Positions 1 to 9,667 of a DNA stretch of 64,000 bases are shown here, piece by piece (positions within the stretch are counted from its first letter, which is position 1; every line of letters begins with the position of its first letter). Source of the stretch: Dryocosmus kuriphilus. Taxonomy: Eukaryota > Arthropoda > Insecta > Hymenoptera > Cynipidae. The stretch spans positions 212,824,011 through 212,888,010 of the forward strand of contig CM076189.1 of NCBI GenBank assembly GCA_038277395.1, in the 5' to 3' direction. Both the position numbers and the translations under genes were made by a program. Below the pieces are notes generated by a model, which did no database searches, had not been told where the DNA came from, and saw nothing but the letters and a program-made list of their open reading frames with translations.

Positions 1-640
1 AAGAGTATGACTCATAGTTATGTAATATGTTTATCACGTAGGCTACAAACGTGTCTAGACGTGTCTAACTTGATTATAAAGAAACCCTTTGTTCTATACA
101 ACATATCATAAAAATATCATAGAGGAATTACGTGAAAAGAATTTGGCAGCGCATGTGTAAGAGATGAAATGAGGCATTACTAATTGATATAATTTATTGC
201 TTCCGTAATGCGTTAAAATAAAATTTAAAAGTAGGTCACATGTCTAGTGAGATTACAAAGGAATCTTTGTTTTATAAAACATAGGGAGACTTATTGAAGA
301 ATTTATGTCATTAAGAATATCCGATTTGTATGACGCATAGCTATGGAATGTGTTGAATATAAGCTAATCGACATGATTTATTACTTCCCTAATGTGTTAT
401 GGTAAAAATTTATCACGTAGGCTACAAACGTGTCTACATGTGTCCAACTTGATTATAAAGAAACCCTTTGTTCTATAAAACATAGGGAGACTAGGTTTCT
501 CATTAAAAAAATATTCGTGAAATGGGATCGCTAGCCACGCTTTCAGGGTTACATTCTTCTCATCAGCATAAAACTAATCAATATAATGTATTGCTTCCTT
601 AATGCGTTATAGTAAAAATTTATCAAGAGACTTACGTTTT
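1..640. repeat. Degenerate ~190-bp tandem repeat, AT-rich
   Basis: Two motifs recur in order. One contains 'acaaacgtgtctagacgtg' or 'acaaacgtgtctacatgtgt' followed by a run ending 'aaaccctttgttctata' (about 45-105, 232-285 in weaker form, 424-482). The other is a 'tattgcttccttaatgcg' type box (about 198, 380 and 590). Spacing is roughly 190 bases, so this is a decayed tandem array. I see no coding potential in it. Confidence 0.55.
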
Positions 641-749
641 CGTTCAATTCTGCGAAAAATAAGATGTCAGCTTCCAGCAAGCAAATATCAGGATTAGAAC
701 CGACAAGCGTGACACATAGTTATGGAATGCGCACGCAAACCACACGGCC

Positions 750-762
750 GCTATATATAAAG
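750..762 (+). promoter_or_regulatory. TATA-like box upstream of ORF 871-1149
   Basis: A 'gctatatataaag' string lies about 115 bases before the open frame at 871. It is the only strong TATA-like match in the region. Assignment as a promoter is inference. Confidence 0.25.
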
Positions 763-870
763 AGACTTGGTTAATTGATGGACAATAACAACAAAGTGAA
801 ATTTAAAAAAGACAATTATTGTGTAATCATTGTGATCTGGTGAAATTGAAAAAGACCATTTTTTTCACTT

Positions 871-1149
871 GTGCACTCAAGATTAGCGATCACTGAACAT
901 TTTAATAAAAATATTTTAAAAATAAATTCCAACCAATGCAAGAGACTTGTTCAGTTGATGGGCGAGGCATATGAACTCTTGCAAGAAAATGCCACATCCG
1001 AGGAAATTAACTTCTGGATTCGAGGCGGCACCCAGAACATCCGGCTGGTGAATAAAATTTTGAGAAGAGGAAAAACCCTCTCTCTAGGCGAAAAGAACAA
1101 AATTCTAGCTATGACGGGAATTATGAAAGCAAGGAATAGAAAATTTTAA
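871..1149 (+). CDS. Unrecognised 92-residue open frame, possibly a 3' exon
   Basis: The frame opens at a GTG, not an ATG, and is preceded by a pyrimidine-rich stretch and 'cactcaag', so it may be an exon entered at a splice acceptor rather than a complete gene. The product is basic at its end (KARNRKF) and contains two likely helices (residues 22-42 and 55-88). No family was recognised. Codon use is ordinary for an AT-rich locus. It could equally be a chance open frame; no ATG in frame precedes the conserved-looking part. Confidence 0.25.
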   Translation: MHSRLAITEHFNKNILKINSNQCKRLVQLMGEAYELLQENATSEEINFWIRGGTQNIRLVNKILRRGKTLSLGEKNKILAMTGIMKARNRKF

Positions 1150-2019
1150 AAACTGCAGAGAAGAGGATCAGGCATCAGCGAAGCTGAGGACAAGAAAAAA
1201 AATCAGGTAGGAAGATATGGAGACAGCATTTAAAGCCCGAATTCGAACAGGTTTGATAATAAATTTAATCCACAAGGATCTGAATAGCTTTGTAACGCTG
1301 CCTTTTTCCCGCCTCAGATTTCTCCAAGTCCCCCTAGTGGATAGCTCAGTCTAAACCAGGGTTGGAAGTGGGGGTAAGGGTCAAGACAGTGATAACAACG
1401 GGGTGTATGATCTAGTAACAAGAATACGACATTTATTTACCTATAAGTGTACATCTCTAAGAGGGTGTTCGTGTGAATGAGTGTATGGACGTGTGATTGA
1501 GTGTGGTGCTGTGTGTCGGCGAGCGCATGTGAGTGTGAACATAATGTTATCGGTGTGTGTGTGTGAGTGAATACAAGACTGAGTGTGTTTCCGCACGCCG
1601 ATGTGCGTGTGTGTGTGCGTATCGGTAGGTCTTGACGCCGTGAGGGCCTCATGTCGGCGGCGGTCGCGGGCGATTGTGTCGAGGCCCCTCCTCGTCGGTA
1701 GATCCTGTAACAGATTAATTTCGGGTCCCAACAGAGCGGTATCTCAGATGGCGGTGTTTATACGGATCGTGGTGGACCCGGGACTCCCCCTGGCGGTAAA
1801 GTACAGGTGGGTGGGGCATGAGTCCTGGGGCCACGATGGGTACGCGCGATCGCGCGTCGGTGCGGTGGTTTTCGGCGGTCAGGGTTGCGGCTTGTCGGAT
1901 CCGCGTCGCGGTCCCAGCGGTGCGCGAGCGGGCCCCGGGGGGGGGGGGGGGGGGGCGTCCGTCCATGTGCGTGTGTTTCGGTCACTTGTCTGTCACTGGT
2001 CGCGGGTCGGGGTAGGATA
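1150..2019. other. Intergenic; base composition switches from AT-rich to GC-rich
   Basis: From about 1440 the sequence becomes G/T-rich, with (GT)n-like stretches (1480-1620), then strongly GC-rich and CpG-rich. A 19-base G run sits at 1937-1955. Open frames here on both strands are shadows of the biased composition. The block leads straight into the 128-bp satellite and may be part of the same spacer-like unit. Confidence 0.5.
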
Positions 2020-3043
2020 GCCGGACAGAGGGGTGCCTAGGGGTACCTAGTGCACGTCCTCTGTGTCGCATGAGCCAGACCACGGGTGTGCCCGTCCATC
2101 TGTGGATGCGTCGGTTTCTCCAGGTAGGGATCGGGGGGTAAGGATAGCCGGACAGAGGGGTGCCTAGGGGGTACCTAGTGCACGTCCTCTGTGTCGCATG
2201 AGCCAGACCACGGGTGTGCCCGTCCATCTGCGGATGCGTCGGTTTCTCCAGGTAGGGATCGGGGGGTAAGGATAGCCGGACAGAGGGGTGCCTAGGGGGT
2301 GCCTAGTGCACGTCCTCTGTGTCGCATGAGCCAGACCACGGGTGTGCCCGTCCATCTGCGGATGCGTCGGTTTCTCCAGGTAGGGATCGGGGGGTAAGGA
2401 TAGCCGGACAGAGGGGTGCCTAGGGGGTACCTAGTGCACGTCCTCTGTGTCGCATGAGCCAGACCACGGGTGTGCCCGTCCATCTGCGGATGCGTCGGTT
2501 TCTCCAGGTAGGGATCGGGGGGTAAGGATAGCCGGACAGAGGGGTGCCTAGGGGGTACCTAGTGCACGTCCTCTGTGTCGCATGAGCCAGACCACGGGTG
2601 TGCCCGTCCATCTGCGGATGCGTCGGTTTCTCCAGGTAGGGATCGGGGGGTAAGGATAGCCGGACAGAGGGGTGTCTAGGGGGTACCTAGTGCACGTCCT
2701 CTGTGTCGCATGAGCCAGACCACGGGTGTGCCCGTCCATCTGCGGATGCGTCGGTTTCTCCAGGTAGGGATCGGGGGGTAAGGATAGCCGGACAGAGGGG
2801 TGCCTAGGGGGGTACCTAGTGCACGTCCTCTGTGTCGCATGAGCTAGACCACGGGTGTGCCCGTCCATCTGCGGATGCGTCGGTTTCTCCAGGTAGGGAT
2901 CGAGGGGTAAGGATAGCCGGACAGAGGGGTGCCTAGGGGGTACCTAGTGCACGTCCTCTGTGTCGCATGAGCTAGACCACGGGTGTGCCCGTCCATCTGC
3001 GGATGCGTCGGTTTCTCCAGGTAGGGATCGAGGGGTAAGGATA
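2020..3043. repeat. 128-bp tandem satellite, eight units
   Basis: Units start with 'gccggacagaggggtg' at 2020, 2147, 2275, 2403, 2531, 2659, 2787 and 2916, giving spacings of 127, 128, 128, 128, 128, 128 and 129. Units are nearly identical; the length changes fall in one G run before 'gtacctagtgcac'. Each unit contains an imperfect 38-base hairpin bounded by CAGAGG and CCTCTG, with GTGCCTAGG facing CCTAGTGCAC. The repeated short minus-strand open frames (period 128) are a by-product of the array. A stray piece of the unit (ccacgggtgtacccgtccat) recurs at 3117-3136. Confidence 0.95.
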
Positions 3044-3048
3044 GGGGC

Positions 3049-3100
3049 CGGTACGTACGTACGTCGTCGTCGTCGTCGTCGTCGCGGTCGTCGTCGTGGT
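3049..3100. repeat. (ACGT)n/(CGT)n microsatellite
   Basis: A short 'gtacgtacgtacgt' run passes into seven consecutive 'cgt' units and then imperfect copies. It lies directly at the right edge of the 128-bp array. Confidence 0.85.
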
Positions 3101-3453
3101 CACCCGGTAACTCTACCACGGGTGTACCCGTCCATAGAGGAACCAGTGCAACTTCTTCTCGTTGAGGCCAGTCGAGTCACCTCGACTGGACGCACCGAGT
3201 CAAGTGCCTCGATCCACGTCTCGCTGGTGCTTATAACGACGCGAGCCGTGGGTCGCGTCGGCGCACTGGTTACCCTGTGGGGTAGGGATGGCACGTTCGC
3301 TCGTGCCGGCATGGTGACGTACACTGGCATAATATATATTGGTATGATCGTAGTTCGAAGCCTGGGGGGCGTCGTGACGTAACACATCGTCACAGCTTTC
3401 TAGATAACGCAAAAAAAATTATTAACGCTCGAATAAAAAATACACTAAAAATT
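3101..3453. other. Spacer between satellite and Polinton copy A
   Basis: GC-rich sequence falls to AT-rich at about 3400. It contains a partial satellite unit (3117-3136) and an inverted pair gtcgagtcac/ctcgactgg near 3170. No gene was identified. Confidence 0.4.
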
Positions 3454-4752
3454 ATGGGGGGTTTAAAAGTCAATGTCATTTTAGCCGCAAAGTTCAGCGC
3501 ATTAGAAGATGGTAGGGAAATAGAGGAAATTAAATTTTTTAGTACTAAAAATGAGGCTATTCTTGAATTTACAGATATTGGGGAATTGTTCGAAAGGAGC
3601 GTGAGAGAGAAACTGTTAGTTAAAGTTGAAGAGCTTCAGCAGAAAAGCTCTAATTGGAAGTTAAAAGAAATTATTAACTTAAAAGTAAATTTCAATAAAT
3701 ATACACCTCTTTAAACGGGATTCAAAATTTGAAAAATTAAATAATTTAAGTATAAATGTTTATGGTATAGAATCCCTATGAAAATTATAAGAAGGAAGAA
3801 ATTGTTCCGCTATATTTAAGCCAATTTAAATCTGACAAGCCAACAATTCACCTTCTTATGATTGAAGATACAGAAATTGATGTAGACGATGAGGATTATA
3901 TTGGTGATAATTATATTGATCTTACCACATGTAATGCTGTTTACCATTTCGCATGGATCAAAGATTTATCTAGATTATTCAGTTCACAAGTTTCAAAAAA
4001 TGCACATAAGACGTTGTTCTGTGACAGATGTTTGTATCATTTTAAATTAGAAAAATCTTTTAATAATCATAAACTGGACTGCGAGAATATGGATAAATGT
4101 AGAGCAGTAATGCCAAAGGAAAAAAAAATAGAATATTAAAATTTAAAAATTATAGATTTAAAGAAAAAGTTCCATTTTATATTTATGCTGATATTGAGTA
4201 TTTATTAGAAACAAATTCAAACATACAATGACCCAATTATCAAAAACATGTACCAACAAGTGTAACATTTTATTTACAATGTAATTATGATGACTCACTG
4301 TCTGAGCTTAAGGTTCATCGTGGAGAAGATTGTATAAGATGGTTTATGACAGAATTAAAACGAGTGTCTGATGAAGTATATTCTCGTATAAAAAATATTA
4401 TTCCAATGGACCGTTTAACATTGCAACAAGAGCGAGAATTCAAAACGGCAAAAAACTGTCACATTTGTGAAAAACCTTTTCCAAATGATAATGATATTAA
4501 ATATCGTGATCATGATCATTTTACAGGTAAATATCGCAGGGCGAGTCATCTAGCTTGTAATATTAACTATAAAGACTCACATGTGATTCCTGTAATTTTA
4601 CACAACTTGTCTGGATATGATGCACATTTTATTACAGAAGTCTTAGCTACAAGTTTCGAAAGTGGCATTCAATTATTACCGATTAACAAAGAAAAATATA
4701 TATCTTTTACAAAACATGTGGAAGATACAAATGTAAAGCTTCGATTTATTCT
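3454..4752 (+). pseudogene. polB: Polinton/adintovirus-like DNA polymerase B, N-terminal fragment
   Basis: Protein-primed family-B polymerases of Polintons copy the element's own DNA; this is only the region before and including the start of the 3'-5' exonuclease. Pieces in order: a coiled N-terminus (3454-3714) ending VNFNKYTPL; a C-C-H-C zinc site (LFCDRCLYHF, about 4012-4080); PFYIYADIEYLLE (about 4170-4212), the Exo I acidic pair; a CHICEKPF...RDHDHFTGKYRR zinc/HNH-like block (about 4458-4560); and HNLSGYDAHF (about 4600-4630), the Exo II motif. The frame is broken by a stop at 3712, shifts near 3770 and 4130, and a stop near 4230. It ends abruptly at about 4752, where minus-strand integrase sequence begins. 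Palm motifs are absent, so it cannot be active. Confidence 0.8.
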
Positions 4753-5060
4753 TTGCCCTTATCCACTTGTAAGTTCTTTGCAAGGCTACCTTGAATAAGA
4801 ACAGATTCCCTTGCAGTAGTCACATCATCACCCTTCTTAGTTTTCACAGGCACCGCCCAAGCAAATTTTGAAAATATGTCGAGAATGGTTAATATGTACT
4901 TGTAGCCTTTATTTTCTCGAGCATAAGGTTGGACTTCTACAAGGTCTCCTTGCCTGGTCTCATCTATTGCACGGATGTCAAATTTTCGTCGAGAGTGATA
5001 TTTTCTAGCAGGTTTATGCAGCTCTCTGACCACTTGCAGCTTTTTCACGTCCATTTTCAA
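4753..5060 (-). pseudogene. Polinton integrase (F54H12.3-like), truncated in catalytic core (copy A)
   Basis: Retroviral-type integrases of Polintons insert the element. Visible parts: the entry motif ELHKPARKYHSRR (about residue 14), the first Asp in a GDLVEVQPYA context, YKYILTILDIFSKFAWAVPV strand motifs, and then LQVDKGKE carrying the second Asp, after which the sequence ends at the junction with the polymerase fragment. The glutamate and the C-terminus are missing. The first 47 bases overlap the end of the fibre-like gene in another frame, as in copy B, which argues that this is the native start. Not functional as it stands. Confidence 0.8.
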
Positions 5061-5442
5061 GTGTGTTCACTCTAGCATCTATCTGATGAATGAACTCTGA
5101 ATTGCGATGCACTAGTTTTTGAGTTGCTTCAGCATCGACTTTTGAGTTTTTAAAACTCTTATTTGTCGAATTTTCCAGAGATCCAATCAACATAGTATTT
5201 TTAACAACTTCAGTTCGCAAGGAAGCTATAACGTCATAGATTGTCTGAATTTCTTGCTGTAGCATATGCTGTGTTGTATTTAAATTTGCTGCGTCATTTA
5301 ACTTGTGTGCATCAGCTACATTGCACAGTTCTTTATTTTCGATATCATAACGTCCTTCAGGTGTTACTTTGAAACCAATTCCAGGCGGACCACTTGCAGT
5401 CTTTTTTTGCTTAGAATAACGTCCAAATATATCGATACTCAT
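5014..5442 (-). CDS. Coiled-coil fibre-like protein of Polinton copy A (142 aa)
   Basis: I start it at the ATG of MSIDIFGRY, because copy B has the matching MSIDVFGRH. After a conserved head with a GPPGIGFKVT turn and a CNVADA block (residues 18-50), the rest is heptad-like helix (about 55-135), as expected of a trimeric stalk. The same two-part design and position next to integrase recur in copy B. A role as virion fibre or spike is inference from architecture and from Polinton gene content; no residue proves it. The frame is open throughout. Confidence 0.55.
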   Translation of the reverse strand: MSIDIFGRYSKQKKTASGPPGIGFKVTPEGRYDIENKELCNVADAHKLNDAANLNTTQHMLQQEIQTIYDVIASLRTEVVKNTMLIGSLENSTNKSFKNSKVDAEATQKLVHRNSEFIHQIDARVNTLENGREKAASGQRAA

Positions 5443-5536
5443 CTTGCAAATGTTGGAAATCTTACAAAACATTCATTAATATATAATTTCAGCTTCTCGT
5501 AATTTCTCAATGATTAATATAATTACGTTTGTATGA
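5443..5536 (-). pseudogene. Remnant C-terminus of the acidic Polinton protein (copy A)
   Basis: Just before the fibre-like start, the minus strand encodes EKLREAEIIY followed by stops. Copy B has TEELREAEIIYQ in the same place. The rest of that gene, and the ATPase, phospholipase-like, core-like and protease genes found in copy B, are absent here, because plus-strand penton-like sequence begins by about 5540. This marks an internal deletion of roughly 3 kb relative to copy B. Confidence 0.6.
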
Positions 5537-6127
5537 CTTGGATGACTTGTTGAATTTCTAACCTTTAATTCAATTCCAAACGTGGATATTGGTCAAAATA
5601 AATTTTATGTGGATAATAAAGAGTACACTATACCTACAGGTTGCTATGAAATAAATGACATACAGCGCTATCTGCAGAATGTTTTAGCAAATGAGGGTAT
5701 TGAAATTCACATTAGACCAAACAATAATACTCTGAAAAGCGAAATTTATTGTAATCAAGATATAAATTTTGAACCTGAAGATTCTATTAGTCGTTCGCTG
5801 CGATTTTCTCCACGCAGACTAGAAGCTAAAGAACTTTATAGATCCGATCAACCGTTATCAATCATAAAAGTAAACGCCCTCAGAATTGAATGCAGTATAA
5901 CTACAGGTGCATACATTAATGGGCAGAAAGTACATACTATTCATGAATTTTTTCCAGTACCACCTGGATATAAGATAGTGGAAGTACCATCTCATGTCAT
6001 TTACTTACCAGCCGCTGTATAGTCAATAGATCATATACAGCTCCGTATAGTTGATCAAGACGGACATTTGGTTAATTTTCGTGGAGAAGTTATAACTATT
6101 AGACTACACATCAAGTCTCTGAAATAA
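5537..6127 (+). pseudogene. Penton-like minor capsid candidate (copy A), 5'-truncated
   Basis: It aligns by eye along its whole length with the 47271-47959 protein of copy B: IPTGCYEINDIQ versus IPTGSYEIEDIE, then a shared IKPNNNTLRSEI-type strand, TTGAYINGQKVHTIHEFFPV and PPGYKIVEVPSHVIYL. The frame has a TAG at 6020-6022 (copy B reads through) and then continues to a stop at 6125-6127. The N-terminal ~35 residues are lost at the deletion junction. In Polintons a single-jelly-roll penton is the usual second capsid protein; this identity is inferred from position and size. Confidence 0.6.
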
Positions 6128-6135
6128 TAATAATA

Positions 6136-6303
6136 ATGGGTATTGTTTTCAATAAGAAGGTTGGTTTTGGTTATAATAAAGCAGCAGCACCATGTCACAA
6201 ACTAATCAGTCAACAAGGAGCAGTCAAAGTGTTAACACCTCAAAACGTGCTATTCCTGAAACGTCTAGATCTGAGAGTAAGAAGAAAACGAGGACGAGAA
6301 TAA
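6136..6303 (+). CDS. Small basic protein between penton-like and capsid-candidate (copy A, 55 aa)
   Basis: The frame starts at ATG (MGIVFNKKVGFGYN) and ends with a strongly basic tail, RVRRKRGRE. Its core LTPQNVLFLKRLDLRV matches LTPQNVLLLTQLGLKV at the same position in copy B, with most nucleotide differences at third codon positions in this frame. That favours this frame over the overlapping one starting at 6192. It has no recognised family; size and charge would suit a capsid-internal or DNA-associated peptide, which is only inference. Confidence 0.6.
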   Translation: MGIVFNKKVGFGYNKAAAPCHKLISQQGAVKVLTPQNVLFLKRLDLRVRRKRGRE

Positions 6304-6357
6304 AGAAATACAAGATTTTATGCGCCTGCATTTGTATTTTTATTTATCGACGTTTAA

Positions 6358-7589
6358 TTGCTTGCCATAGAAGGGGAGATTTTAAACATTCAAGCACCAA
6401 TCATCTTTGATGAATCAATTGCTCACTGTGAAGTCCATGCACATCAGCTGTATGCCTCATCGACCTTCAATAACAGTGATGAAATTCGTATTGCTGTACA
6501 AAATCAAGATCACTGTGTCCTACCAAGCAAAAGTTCACTTCACGTTCATGGAAGATTGCTAAGAACTGACGGAACACCAGTCACTAATACAGTGTTACTT
6601 TTAATGCCATCTGTCATTTGTTTGAAGAAGCAAGATATGAAATCAATGCAATAGAAATTGATAGAAACAAAAATGTTGGGCTCACTAGCTTCATGAAAAA
6701 TTATATATCTTTAAATCCCAGCCAATCACGTTACATTGAAAATACTATTTGTCTTGAAATAAATAATAATGACCAATCATTAACCAACGCTACAGGTTAT
6801 TTTGATGTATCTGTACCTCTTTGCATGATATTTGGCTTTGCTGAAGATTATCGCAAAGTCATTGTCAATGCTAAATGTCAACTTATTTTGACAAGACCAA
6901 AAAGTGATGCAAATGCCATCTTGCAAACAGCTCCCAATGAGCAATATAAAATTGAAATTAATAAAGTTGAGTGGCTATTACCCAGCCTTAGATTATCAGA
7001 TTCACGAAAATTTCAGTTGCTAAAATACATTGAAAAAGATCCGTTTATTCCAATCAGTTTTCGATCTTGGGAATTGTATGAATATCCTCTACTTCCAACT
7101 ACTTCAAACTATGTTTGGACTGTAAAAACATCAGCACAATTGGAAAAACCGAGATCTGTTATACTAGGTTTCCAAACAAACAGAAAAAATAATACTAATA
7201 TAAACTCTAGATACTTTGATCATTGTAATGTAACTAATGCAAAACTATTTTTGAACGATCAGTGTTATCCTTATGGTAATTTAAATCTCAATATTAATAG
7301 AAATCAGTATGCTCTACTTTACGAAATGTACATAAACTTTCAGGTTAATTACTATGGCAAGGAACCGCAACCATTGTTATCGAGAGGAAAATTTATAAAG
7401 TATGCGCCTCTAATTGTTATTGATTGTTCTAAACAAAATGAGTCACTGAAATATGGATCAGTTGACGCTCGTTTGGAATTCCAAACCAGCGAAAATTTTT
7501 CTGCTCAAACATCAGCGTATTGCTTAATTTTTCATGATCGTATAATTGAATATAAACCAATAAGTGGTTGTGTGAAAAAGTTGGTATAA
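6358..7589 (+). pseudogene. Capsid-candidate protein, F54H12.2-like (copy A), one frameshift
   Basis: This is the homologue of the intact 411-aa protein at 48170-49405. Shared blocks include LNIQAPIIFDESIAH, FNNSDEIRI, PSKSSLHVHGRL, EKDPFIPISFRSWE, TVKTSAQLEKPR and FDHCNVTNAK. The first part (6358-6654) and the second (6618-7589) lie in different frames, so one shift falls between about 6595 and 6620. No ATG aligned with the copy B start is intact; the frame enters at a TTG in 'cttgccatagaa'. The family is known from arthropod and nematode Mavericks; assigning it as the major capsid protein rests on its conserved place and abundance, not on a motif. Confidence 0.65.
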
Positions 7590-7629
7590 AAACTGTAACT
7601 AGGTTCAAATAGTTTTAGTTGAATTCATT

Positions 7630-7929
7630 ATGGAGTACGTGGTGCACGTGCAGTGTTTCAAGTTACCTGTAAACAAATTTATATTGAAAGAATTGGCTAT
7701 ATTACCAATCAATGATGGTAATGATGCTGTCACAAAGCCATATACTTTTCTCTTTCAATCACCCTGCAAGTGGAACTGCGTCCCAATAGAATATAAGTCT
7801 ATGAACATTTGGGAAGAGTACAATCATCATGGAATACCCTGGAATTCTGGTAATTTGCCATGTATTTTAAAGTCTGTAATACTCGAGAACTTTTTGAAAG
7901 ATGCAACAAAAATCTATTTTAAAGGCATA
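7630..7929 (+). pseudogene. Accessory Polinton protein, N-terminal half (copy A)
   Basis: It starts at ATG (MEYVVHVQCF) and matches copy B 49496-49960 (MEFIVDVQGF): both continue with a KFILKELAIL-type strand and a 'W..P..YKS.N.W...N.HG..W' block. It breaks off after KIYFKG at the edge of an inserted LTR miniature element. The expected continuation, beginning KGLEKK, is found on the opposite strand at 9668-9884. The V-D-x-Q start loosely recalls the first motif of RNase H-fold exonucleases; I do not regard that as established. Confidence 0.6.
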
Positions 7930-8260
7930 TAGGATGTGTACACCGGGTTGGTGTAGCAGATTCCTACAGGGTTGGTAGACTCCAAAAGCTGTTTGGGTAG
8001 CCTGTGTTGGCTACCGGCGTTTCGTCCCGGGTCCACTTATGTGTACTCATCAGTGCGGCTGATGCATAAGTGAACCCTGCCACAGACGCCTGGGGATACG
8101 AGGAGAGATGTGATTCTTCGATCACCCATCCGAGATGTAGGCGCGCTCAATGCTGCTTAACTTCCCTGTGCGCGCAGATGGTGACGCTGTCGATGTGCTA
8201 CTGAGTTACATGCTAGTCGGTCTGTAGTATTAAGACCTAAAATAGCGAGTCTCGACAGTA
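7928..8260 (-). repeat. TRIM-like element, 3' LTR
   Basis: This copy matches 8629-8978 along its length with scattered substitutions (for example tcccgggtcc versus tgccgggtcc). Boundaries are set by the shared 'tatagga..gtgtacaccggg' and 'agcgagtc' ends. Confidence 0.75.
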
Positions 8261-8628
8261 CTTTCCCCCTAGTGACGTAGGGGCGATGATGATGGTGGTT
8301 GGGACGATTGCTGTGGTGGTCGTCGGAAGGCATGTTGCGAAGATACTGGCTTGGTTCTGATGCGCGAGAAAATGGGAGCGAGCTGCTGCGACCGTCGCGA
8401 CTTTGAAGCTGGAGAGCGAGTGAGCGGTGGACCAAGACGCTGTGCGAAACCCAGCTGAAGATCTAAGTTGTGGACAAGGCTAGTTTGGCCGGAGTGACGA
8501 AGAAGAGCTCTTGTTCCAATTTGTTGAAGAACCAGACGAGGGCGGAGCCAGGGCGATGCGATGTCCGAAATTTGACCAATCATATATGTAGACGAAGGTT
8601 GCGTGTTCTGTTTGTCGGGGTTACCAAT

Positions 8629-8978
8629 TATAGGAGGTGTACACCGGGTTGGTGTAGCAGATTCCTACAGGGTTGGTAGACTCCAAAGGCTGTTTTGGGT
8701 AGCCTGTGTTGGCTACCGGCGTTTCGTGCCGGGTCCATTTGTGTGGACTCATCAGTGTGGCTGATACACAAGTGAATCCTGCCACAGACGCCTTGACGAG
8801 GAGAGATGTGGGGGGATACGAGGAGAGATGTGATTCTCCGATCACCCATCCGAGATGTAGGCGCGCTCAATGCTGCTTATAACTTCCCTGAGCGCGCAGA
8901 TGGTGACGTTGTCGATGTGCTACTGAGTTACACGCTAGTCGGCCTGTATTAAGACTTAATAGCGAGTCCCTACACAGT
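8629..8978 (-). repeat. TRIM-like element, 5' LTR
   Basis: This is the second copy of the terminal repeat. On the minus strand it borders the primer-binding-site candidate at about 8610-8630. Confidence 0.75.
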
Positions 8979-9564
8979 TCAAATATTAAAAAGAAAATAA
9001 AATGAAAAAAATATTGAATTACAATCTTTTTTGGGTACTTTGATTGTATTATTAAGTTTTTTTTAGTATAATCAGTTTTTAAGTATATATTTTTTAGTTT
9101 TAGAAGTACAAATTTAAGAAGTGAAAACGATTCTCTGGAAAAACAAAGTAAGTATAGAATACAACTCTATACTTGATCATATTAAAATTTAAATTGTCTG
9201 TTTTTATTTCATGCGACCTGAAAATCATTTCAAATAAACTCATCGGCTTTAATTCCAACTCATCTGCTTTAAAAGTTCAATGCAGTTCATTTTTTCTTGA
9301 CAGCAATCAGATGTAAGCTGATCCATTCGTAATCTGTCTCTCAAGTGTCGACCAGTCAAGAGAGAAGTCAAGGATTTTTTTCATATGAGAGACTTCAATT
9401 ATTATCAATTTTTCTTGACCTACAGCAACTGCTCGCAGTTACTATTATAAGGGAACGAAAGAAAACTCTAAATAAAAAGAAGGTCAATTTCGTTTCAATT
9501 TCATTTTATTTATTTCATAAAAAATCAGTGCATTAATCTTTTAAAAAGCAAGTAGTCTGTAATT

Positions 9565-9620
<56 letters not shown>

Positions 9621-9667
9621 TATTTTTCTTAACTCTATAACTTAAAAGATATTCTAGAAAAACTTCT
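8979..9667. other. AT-rich non-coding stretch with (TA)n microsatellite
   Basis: No gene was seen. A perfect (TA)n run occupies about 9569-9617. The open frame at 9345 has no ATG-associated coding signature and is considered noise. Confidence 0.6.

Larger units (their letters stand above)
7928..8978 (-). mobile_element. LTR miniature element (TRIM-like), no coding capacity seen
   Basis: Two direct repeats of about 333 and 350 bases (7928-8260 and 8629-8978) flank a ~368-base interior. Read on the minus strand, the right repeat ends 'gtgtacacctcctata' and is followed by 'ttggtaaccccgacaaac', a good primer-binding-site candidate. The left repeat is preceded by a polypurine tract 'aggggg aaag' near 8262-8272. 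These are the hallmarks of an LTR retroelement reduced to cis signals. The 104-residue minus-strand frame inside has no recognisable domain. No clear target-site duplication was found. The right repeat has an extra 17-base 'gaggagagatgtg...' duplication. Confidence 0.7.

Noticed and set aside
1583..2020. 145-residue plus-strand frame ending in a Gly run
   Set aside because: It is translated low-complexity GT/G-rich sequence, including the 19-base G run.
2020..3043. CRISPR-like array
   Set aside because: Repeats are contiguous 128-bp units without unique spacers; the locus is eukaryotic.
1982..3119. Series of similar 63-106-residue minus-strand open frames
   Set aside because: They repeat with the 128-bp satellite period and arise from its composition; no start context or domain.
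6192..6410. 72-residue basic frame (MSQTNQSTRSSQ) as a gene
   Set aside because: It overlaps the 6136-6303 frame; changes relative to copy B are mostly non-synonymous in this frame, so it is kept only as an alternative.
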